A stretch of DNA of 64,000 nt from G965216695 sp965216695 (GTDB taxonomy: Bacteria > Pseudomonadota > Gammaproteobacteria > Pseudomonadales > Azotimanducaceae): assembly GCA_965216695.1 (NCBI GenBank), contig OZ244212.1, forward strand, positions 4,951,857-5,015,856. The letters run 5' to 3'. This document shows positions 59,939 through 64,000 of the stretch, one piece after another. Position 1 is the stretch's first letter. The number at the start of each line of letters is the position of its first letter. A model generated the notes under the pieces. That model was not told where the DNA came from. It saw nothing but the letters and a program-made list of their open reading frames with translations, and searched no databases. Position numbers and translations under genes: made by a program.

Positions 59939-60160
59939 ATGCGACGCCTGACCACCAAACAATCCGAATTGCTGGATTACACCCACCGGCACGTCGTTCT
60001 GAACGGCTACCAGCCGAGCAGGGCGGAGATGGCGCGCCGGTTTGGCGTCACCGTGAGCGCGATGCAGCAGCGGATAGACCTGATGGTTCGCAAGGGCGCG
60101 ATTGAAGTCGTTGGCCCTCGGGCCATCCGAATACTGCATACAGACTACAGTTTCACGTGA
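59939..60160 (+). CDS. LexA-DNA-binding-domain-like protein
   Basis: 73 residues from ATG 59939 (MRRLTTKQSELLDYTHRHVV). The run LTTKQSELLDYTHRHVVLNG, YQPSRAEMARRFGVTVSAMQ and QRIDLMVRKGAIEV matches the winged-helix domain of LexA (LTxRQ...GxxPxxxE). No protease domain follows, so it is a stand-alone DNA binder; it may compete with LexA at the SOS box. No Shine-Dalgarno obvious. Confidence 0.7.
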   Translation: MRRLTTKQSELLDYTHRHVVLNGYQPSRAEMARRFGVTVSAMQQRIDLMVRKGAIEVVGPRAIRILHTDYSFT

Positions 60161-60164
60161 ATCA

Positions 60165-60557
60165 ATGACCACCGCGCACTTTATTCGCAGAACTGACGGA
60201 GCCTATGTGCCGTACACCGACCAGGATAAAGAGTCGCTTGGGCGGGTGAAGTTCGGCGAGGTCATACGGTGTGATTTCAAGCGTCCGAGAAACCCGGGCC
60301 ACCACCGAAAAGCGTTCGCGTTGCTGAATGCGATGTTCGAGAACCAGGATATGACGGAGAACTTCGACCAGTTCTACGATTGGGTCAAAGCGAAAGCTGG
60401 GCTGTTCGAACCGGTATTCGGCGTTGAGGGGTTCTTCAAACTGAAGTCTCTCTCGTACTCTTCGATGGGGCAGGAGGACTTTGACAAGGTTTACCAGAAA
60501 ATCATCACGGTCGCGGTCGAAGAGCTCGGCCAAGAATGGGCGTTGACTTTCTCGTGA
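60165..60557 (+). CDS. DUF1367-family phage protein
   Basis: 130 residues from ATG 60165 (MTTAHFIRRTDGAYVPYTDQ). The pattern RNPGHHRKAFALLNAMFENQ, NFDQFYDWVKAKAG and KSLSYSSMGQEDFDKVY identifies DUF1367, a common early-region phage family of unknown function. Starts 4 bases after the previous gene. Confidence 0.87.
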   Translation: MTTAHFIRRTDGAYVPYTDQDKESLGRVKFGEVIRCDFKRPRNPGHHRKAFALLNAMFENQDMTENFDQFYDWVKAKAGLFEPVFGVEGFFKLKSLSYSSMGQEDFDKVYQKIITVAVEELGQEWALTFS

Positions 60558-60772
60558 TGAAGTTCTGGTGGTCAGAAATTCGGCTAGTGCTGGTCATCGC
60601 TGCGGGGCTCTTTATCGTGACGTACCCCGGCTGGCTTCTCATCAAACAGGCGGACTGTGCGCGGTGGTCCAAGTACATCCGCGCATACGAAGCGTCAGAA
60701 AACTGCGCACGGACTGTGACGGATCGACTCCGGTATCAGCGGATTCTTGAGTGGTCGGAGAAGTGTAGGTGA
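60557..60772 (+). CDS. Small membrane protein
   Basis: 71 residues from ATG 60557 (MKFWWSEIRLVLVIAAGLF). One N-terminal transmembrane helix (residues 8-29), then a charged tail with three Cys. The ATG overlaps the DUF1367 stop by one base, and the stop overlaps the next gene. No family recognised. Confidence 0.62.
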   Translation: MKFWWSEIRLVLVIAAGLFIVTYPGWLLIKQADCARWSKYIRAYEASENCARTVTDRLRYQRILEWSEKCR

Positions 60773-61200
60773 CTGGCATAAAGCGCGACGCGCTCGATAC
60801 GCTCTTCTCCGATTGTGTGCGTGAACGTGCGGCGTGGTCGTGCGAGGCGATGGATGTGGCTCTCGCAAACGGCTGCAGCCAGCAGCTGGACTGCGCACAC
60901 ATTCACTCCAGGAGACACCAGTACCTCAGACATGACCCGATGAATGCGGTCTCTCTCTGTAACGCGCATCACCGATATTTCACTGACCACCCTACGGTGT
61001 TTACTGCGTGGCTCCAGTCCTACGTTCACGTGGGGGAGTGGGCGGTTGAAGTCCTGATTGAGAAATTGCAGCACCGACACAAGTGGCGCAAGGGGATGAA
61101 GGCCGACGCCCGGGCTCACTACCGCGGCGAGCTGAAGCGCATGAAGTCTCTCCGGGCTGACGGAGTGCTGGGTCGTATCGAGTTCGTCGGTTATCTGTGA
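60769..61200 (+). CDS. HNH/NinG-like nuclease
   Basis: 143 residues, GTG start. The Cys/His array CEAMDVALANGCSQQLDCAH, HIHSRRHQYLRHDPMNAVSL and LCNAHHRYFTDHP resembles the HNH-type NinG recombination nuclease of lambdoid phages, where it acts as a Rap-like partner in recombination. Position before Q is like ninG. Missing one of the usual CxxC pairs, so activity is uncertain. Confidence 0.65.
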   Translation: MTGIKRDALDTLFSDCVRERAAWSCEAMDVALANGCSQQLDCAHIHSRRHQYLRHDPMNAVSLCNAHHRYFTDHPTVFTAWLQSYVHVGEWAVEVLIEKLQHRHKWRKGMKADARAHYRGELKRMKSLRADGVLGRIEFVGYL

Positions 61201-61415
61201 AATGGCGGCAGGTAAACAAGCACTACGCGCAGAGCGGGTGCGGGATGTTCCGAATTACGTGGGGCTCGAACTTCGAGCGCGGCCCATTCGTCCTATGGCG
61301 AACAACGAAAGGGCGGAATACCGACGTGCCGGCGCAGATAGGCGTGTTTTTCGACAAGGACCGAGACAGGGCCATTGCCGACGCGAAGGCGGTAGCGGAG
61401 AAGTATATTGACTGA
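61197..61415 (+). CDS. Small phage protein, unknown
   Basis: 72 residues, GTG 61197 (MKWRQVNKHYAQSGCGMFRI). Contains FERGPFVLWRTTKGRN and an Ala/Asp-rich helical C terminus. GTG overlaps the HNH gene stop by four bases (GTGA). No family recognised. Confidence 0.58.
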   Translation: MKWRQVNKHYAQSGCGMFRITWGSNFERGPFVLWRTTKGRNTDVPAQIGVFFDKDRDRAIADAKAVAEKYID

Positions 61416-61542
61416 CTATCGAGAGATGTACGCGGGAGGGCGTAGATGATTATTGACGGGAGTGTAGATTTGGCCAGGCCCGTTCGCGCCCGCAGTTACA
61501 AAGCGCGCTCAGCCGCTTAGTTGTTGAGGCCTATCTGCGAGA

Positions 61543-62076
61543 GTGAATCGCGATACCGCCGAACTACTGGCTATGTTGTCCGCGGGAGCGCCACCAATGG
61601 AGCGCGCGCCAGGCGGCAAGGGGTCGCTGACTCCGCAGGACCTTGCGGCAGCACTGCACGCACTCTCCGAGATCGAAACCGAATTGCTATGGGTGAAGTA
61701 CGCAGGGCATCCGCGCAGCAAGCTGTGGGCGTTGTGGTTCGAACGCCTGATGGCTAAGGGCTGGTCTGATGGGACAGGCAAGGTCGAGCAAATTTCGATC
61801 ATCACACTCGACGAGTGCGTCAGCCCGAGCGTTTGCAACGCGTGCAACGGTGTCGGCGAGGTGACGGTCGGCTCTAAGGTGCTTGTATGTCACGTCTGCG
61901 ACGGGGCGCGGCTCCATCGGCTGAGTCAGCGTGCGATCGCGCGGCGTCTAGGATTCGCAACGAAACTTCATGAGCCGTGGAGAATGCGTGTCGCTATCGC
62001 TCGTAAGTTGCTGTCCGACATAGAGGTTCATGCGCTTGGATTGATATCACGGGGGTTGCGCACGGACCCTAGATAA
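61543..62076 (+). CDS. Q-type late antiterminator
   Basis: 177 residues, GTG start. It has the zinc-binding pattern CNACNGVGE ... VCHVCDG and surrounding helical parts (LAAALHALSEIETELLWVKY, SQRAIARRLGF) of phage Q-type antitermination proteins. Position just before a promoter and terminator (62078-62161) and the lysis genes supports it. It would let RNA polymerase read through the terminator into late genes. Confidence 0.85.
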   Translation: MNRDTAELLAMLSAGAPPMERAPGGKGSLTPQDLAAALHALSEIETELLWVKYAGHPRSKLWALWFERLMAKGWSDGTGKVEQISIITLDECVSPSVCNACNGVGEVTVGSKVLVCHVCDGARLHRLSQRAIARRLGFATKLHEPWRMRVAIARKLLSDIEVHALGLISRGLRTDPR

Positions 62077-62077
62077 C

Positions 62078-62107
62078 TTGCGGGTTCGCGCACTTTTGGG
62101 GTATAAA
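62078..62107 (+). promoter_or_regulatory. Late promoter candidate (pR' equivalent)
   Basis: TTGCGG (62078-62083) and TATAAA (62102-62107) with an 18-base spacer. Immediately followed by a terminator. This is the layout of lambda pR' and tR'. Confidence 0.6.
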
Positions 62108-62126
62108 TCCCCACAATTACGGAATC

Positions 62127-62161
62127 GCCCGCTTTGCGGCCACGCAGCGCGGGCTTTTTTG
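62127..62161 (+). terminator. Late-gene terminator (tR' equivalent)
   Basis: GCCCGC (62127-62132) pairs with GCGGGC (62149-62154), followed by TTTTTT. The loop is 16 bases. This is where the Q-type protein would act. Confidence 0.82.
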
Positions 62162-62314
62162 TGTCCGTTTCTGGCGTCCGCATAATCCCGTGGTTCTCGT
62201 GTCAACCGTCCTCCCCCTTCGGTTGGGGTTGTGCTTGGTGCTCCCTGTTGCACCGGACGCCGTTCTATTCCCGCCCTTGTGGCGACCCCTGATTTACAAG
62301 GAGCCGTCCACTCT

Positions 62315-62611
62315 ATGACGACGAGGCGAGCAAATTACGCTATGTGGATTTCTGGCGCGACGTTCATCGTTATGGCTGCGGGGCTGATCTACACGGCCGG
62401 CAGCAAAGACGAGAAGTTAGAGCACGTTGACCGGCGCGTTGGGACTGTAGAAACGCGCGTTGGCAGCATTGAGAGGCGTGTCGGCGATGTCGAGAAGCGC
62501 CAGGGCGAGCAGGGCGTGAAACTCGAAAGCATTCAGGATGATGTCGTCGAAATCAAAGACGACGTGCGCACGGTGCGCGATTACCTGCTCGAAGGGCGGC
62601 GGCCTGAGTAG
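62315..62611 (+). CDS. TM plus coiled-coil protein, XhlA/holin-like
   Basis: 98 residues from ATG 62315 with AAGGAG ahead (MTTRRANYAMWISGATFIVM). One N-terminal transmembrane helix, then a heptad-type coiled coil with repeated RRVGxxExR (VDRRVGTVETRVGSIERRVG). It is first in the late operon, so a holin or pinholin-type accessory is likely, similar to XhlA; this is not certain. Confidence 0.65.
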   Translation: MTTRRANYAMWISGATFIVMAAGLIYTAGSKDEKLEHVDRRVGTVETRVGSIERRVGDVEKRQGEQGVKLESIQDDVVEIKDDVRTVRDYLLEGRRPE

Positions 62612-62646
62612 CAGCTTGCGCACGATGGTAAACCCCGCTCAGCGGG

Positions 62647-63009
62647 ATGGTTGCTGAGACAGTGATTGAATTCAAAGCGGGCGTTAATCCAGATGATTTG
62701 CACGCTCGAGCGTGGGCTGCGCTTAACACGGCCGATGCGATACACCAAGAAATGACCGGCCGGGCAGGTGTCTGCACATCGACCGGCGAGGGTGACCACA
62801 TGCGCACCAGTCGCCACCACAACGGCGGCATTCCGGGTTTATCGATGGCGTTCGATTTTCGGCGGCACTACCTCGACCGGCACGCCACAGCGAGCGTTGG
62901 AGATTTTACGCGCGAGCTTCGTAAGCGCCTCGGCGAGCATTACTACGTGAAAGCCGAGCGCACACACATCCACATCAGTTGGAAGCCGATCAGTTCCGCA
63001 CGGCTCTGA
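62647..63009 (+). CDS. M15-like peptidase, probable endolysin
   Basis: 120 residues. Zinc-peptidase M15-type motifs: TSTGEGDHMRTSRHHNGGIP (His/Ser) with MAFDFR (Asp), and HIHISW near the end. This is the pattern of L-alanyl-D-glutamate-type endolysins in phages. Follows the holin-like gene, so it likely degrades peptidoglycan at lysis. ATG 62647 is used; no strong Shine-Dalgarno. Confidence 0.78.
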   Translation: MVAETVIEFKAGVNPDDLHARAWAALNTADAIHQEMTGRAGVCTSTGEGDHMRTSRHHNGGIPGLSMAFDFRRHYLDRHATASVGDFTRELRKRLGEHYYVKAERTHIHISWKPISSARL

Positions 63010-63147
63010 TCGGCTAGCGCGCCCTGAACTCCGGCCGGCGCAGCGGGCCGTCAGCCTGAGAGTAAGAGATCGTGCCAATCGGTCCGGTGGGCGCGCCGGG
63101 TTGCCTGACCTGGACAATGTGCCGGCAGAACGATCTCAAGCCCGCGC

Positions 63148-63753
63148 ATGAAACTCGACGATACAGCCGCGTTAGCGGATCTGACGCCGCCGTTTGTCGT
63201 TGAGGCAGACCGGCGTGTGGTGATTCTGGCAGCGGACACCGCGTCCGTGTGCGGCGTTGTGATGCCCGGCGAGCGGGCGCTTTTCACTCGCCCGGTCCTT
63301 GAGGCACGCGTGTACAAACCGTTTTCTCAGCTGTACCCGGTGATGCCGGGCGGTGGTATGCGGACGCGTCGAGTCAGAACGATTGACGCGGAAACGGCGT
63401 TTTCTTCGTTGTGTCGAGCGCAAACGGTTCTGCAAATTGCAACGAGCCGCGCCCGTCTTGCGGAGCGGTATCGGCAGTATCTGCGCTGGTGTGTGCGGCA
63501 ACCGGCGCTATGCGCGGACGACGGTCAGCGGTACATGCTCGACAAAACGCACGTGATTTTCAGCGCGTTGACCGGATGCGCCCGCGAGTCGTATCAGAGA
63601 TTGCGGGTCGATCTGCTTGCGGCGCATCCCAAAGTCACGCCGACGCGCGGCGCGGCATATTTCATTGAGGCGCGGTCGTTTGAGGCGATCGACGCCATCG
63701 CAGACGAGGCTCTAGGAATTGGACAGACGCGGCACGTCGAAAACAGCACGTAA
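63148..63753 (+). CDS. Phage protein of unknown function
   Basis: 201 residues (MKLDDTAALADLTPPFVVEA). Four Cys spread through the C-terminal half (LCRAQ, RWCVRQPALCAD, LTGCAR). No motif identifies it; could be an unrecognised lysis or packaging accessory. Preceded by a 138-base gap. Confidence 0.55.
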   Translation: MKLDDTAALADLTPPFVVEADRRVVILAADTASVCGVVMPGERALFTRPVLEARVYKPFSQLYPVMPGGGMRTRRVRTIDAETAFSSLCRAQTVLQIATSRARLAERYRQYLRWCVRQPALCADDGQRYMLDKTHVIFSALTGCARESYQRLRVDLLAAHPKVTPTRGAAYFIEARSFEAIDAIADEALGIGQTRHVENST

Positions 63754-64000
63754 TTTTTGCACCTTGGCGGCGCTGGCCGCTCTGTCCGCTCAATCCGGCT
63801 GCTCGTTCATCGGCTCTGGCGCTGATGTGTTCGCCGCGCCAGATGACGCAGCCATGGTCCGGTGTACGGACTATTCGGCCAATGTGCACGGGCCGTTGTC
63901 GTCTGCGCGAGCAGACGGTGTGCAGTGCATGGAGGTCGGCGTGTACTGCGGCGAACTCACGATTGAACTCGAAAACGGTATAGCGAGGCATACAGGACAA
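63719..64000 (+). CDS. Partial lipoprotein-like ORF cut by the window edge
   Basis: 94 codons open to the right edge, start perhaps TTG 63719 (reads LDRRGTSKTARNF). It has a signal-like part LAALAALSAQSGC with a Cys at a possible lipobox, followed by several Cys (VRCTDYS, VQCMEVGVYCGELTIEL). It overlaps the previous gene by 35 bases. Could be an Rz1-like spanin lipoprotein; the lipobox is weak. Confidence 0.45.
   Translation, partial: MDRRGTSKTARNFCTLAALAALSAQSGCSFIGSGADVFAAPDDAAMVRCTDYSANVHGPLSSARADGVQCMEVGVYCGELTIELENGIARHTGQ

Larger units (their letters stand above)
42847..64000. mobile_element. Temperate prophage inserted at tRNA-Ala, left portion
   Basis: From the tRNA-Ala 3' end to the window edge the genes are phage-like and dense, with many overlapping stops and starts. 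Landmarks are integrase/excisionase at the left end, Bet recombinase, repressor and Cro-like genes, DNA methyltransferases, SSB, Q-type antiterminator, and the first lysis genes. Head, tail and packaging genes would lie to the right of 64000, so the right attachment site is not visible. No frameshifted core genes are seen, so it may be intact. Confidence 0.92.

Noticed and set aside
61446..61520. 24-codon frame between the small gene at 61197 and the Q-type gene
   Set aside because: Too short and without a ribosome-site or homology signal to support.
63662..64000. Minus-strand frame at the right edge
   Set aside because: Antisense to the end of the 201-residue gene and to the rightward late operon; composition fits a shadow frame better than the plus-strand lipoprotein-like frame.

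Overview
The window (about 60% G+C) looks like the chromosome of a marine or environmental gammaproteobacterium. It carries a PspF/PspABC phage-shock operon with a sigma-54 promoter, a dnaX-ybaB-recR-rnd-ycgL-ycgN housekeeping run, hrpA, dusA, lpxC, gltX, coaX and panBC. A TonB-dependent receptor is cut by the left edge. I cannot name the species from sequence alone.

Left, core part (1-42846): TonB receptor end; tRNA-Ser and the 4.5S SRP RNA on the minus strand; ferredoxin; Psp regulon; glycerophosphodiesterase; the DNA replication/repair run; a MoxR/VWA pair; hrpA. Then comes an hvfABC-type RiPP locus (18870-21079): a secreted precursor with twelve EG[K/Q]CG motifs, an MNIO (DUF692) enzyme and a DUF2063 partner, with a very strong terminator between precursor and enzymes. 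By family knowledge it should make copper-binding modified cysteines. It is followed by a PP2C/STAS signalling pair, TerB-like, dusA, lpxC (outside any division cluster) and a methyltransferase. A block of secreted redox-type proteins (27012-38197) follows: a Tat-exported DUF1501-like protein, three exported proteins with CxxCH haem motifs, an SH3/outer-membrane barrel, a second barrel, a DUF4266 lipoprotein and a DUF3570 protein. gltX, coaX and panBC end the core.

Right part (42847 to the end and beyond): a lambda-like temperate prophage inserted next to tRNA-Ala(GGC), with only its left end in the window. Leftward (early-left) operon from about 53816 down: small genes, Bet/RecT recombinase, coiled-coil protein, a repeat protein, an Acb2-type anti-CBASS protein, a CsrA that lacks ATG/GTG/TTG and appears to start at ATT, an Api92-like protein, Fic, a hexapeptide-repeat protein, a C5 DNA methyltransferase, excisionase and integrase. 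Middle: a rightward cargo block (TagO/VasI-like, Lys-rich micro-protein, two-TM protein), a repressor/YdaS-type Cro switch with repeated ATAAACA operators, and a LexA-box promoter driving a small protein convergent with the repressor. Rightward: N6-adenine methyltransferase, nuclease-like protein, a structured non-coding stretch, replication-type proteins, SSB, DUF1367, HNH/NinG-like nuclease and a Q-type antiterminator followed by a late promoter and terminator, then the start of the lysis/late genes.

The most notable items are the 12-motif HvfA-like copper RiPP locus, the ATT-start phage CsrA, the Acb2 anti-CBASS gene, the SOS-box/convergent-repressor arrangement and the 260-base hairpin-rich region at 58383-58643.
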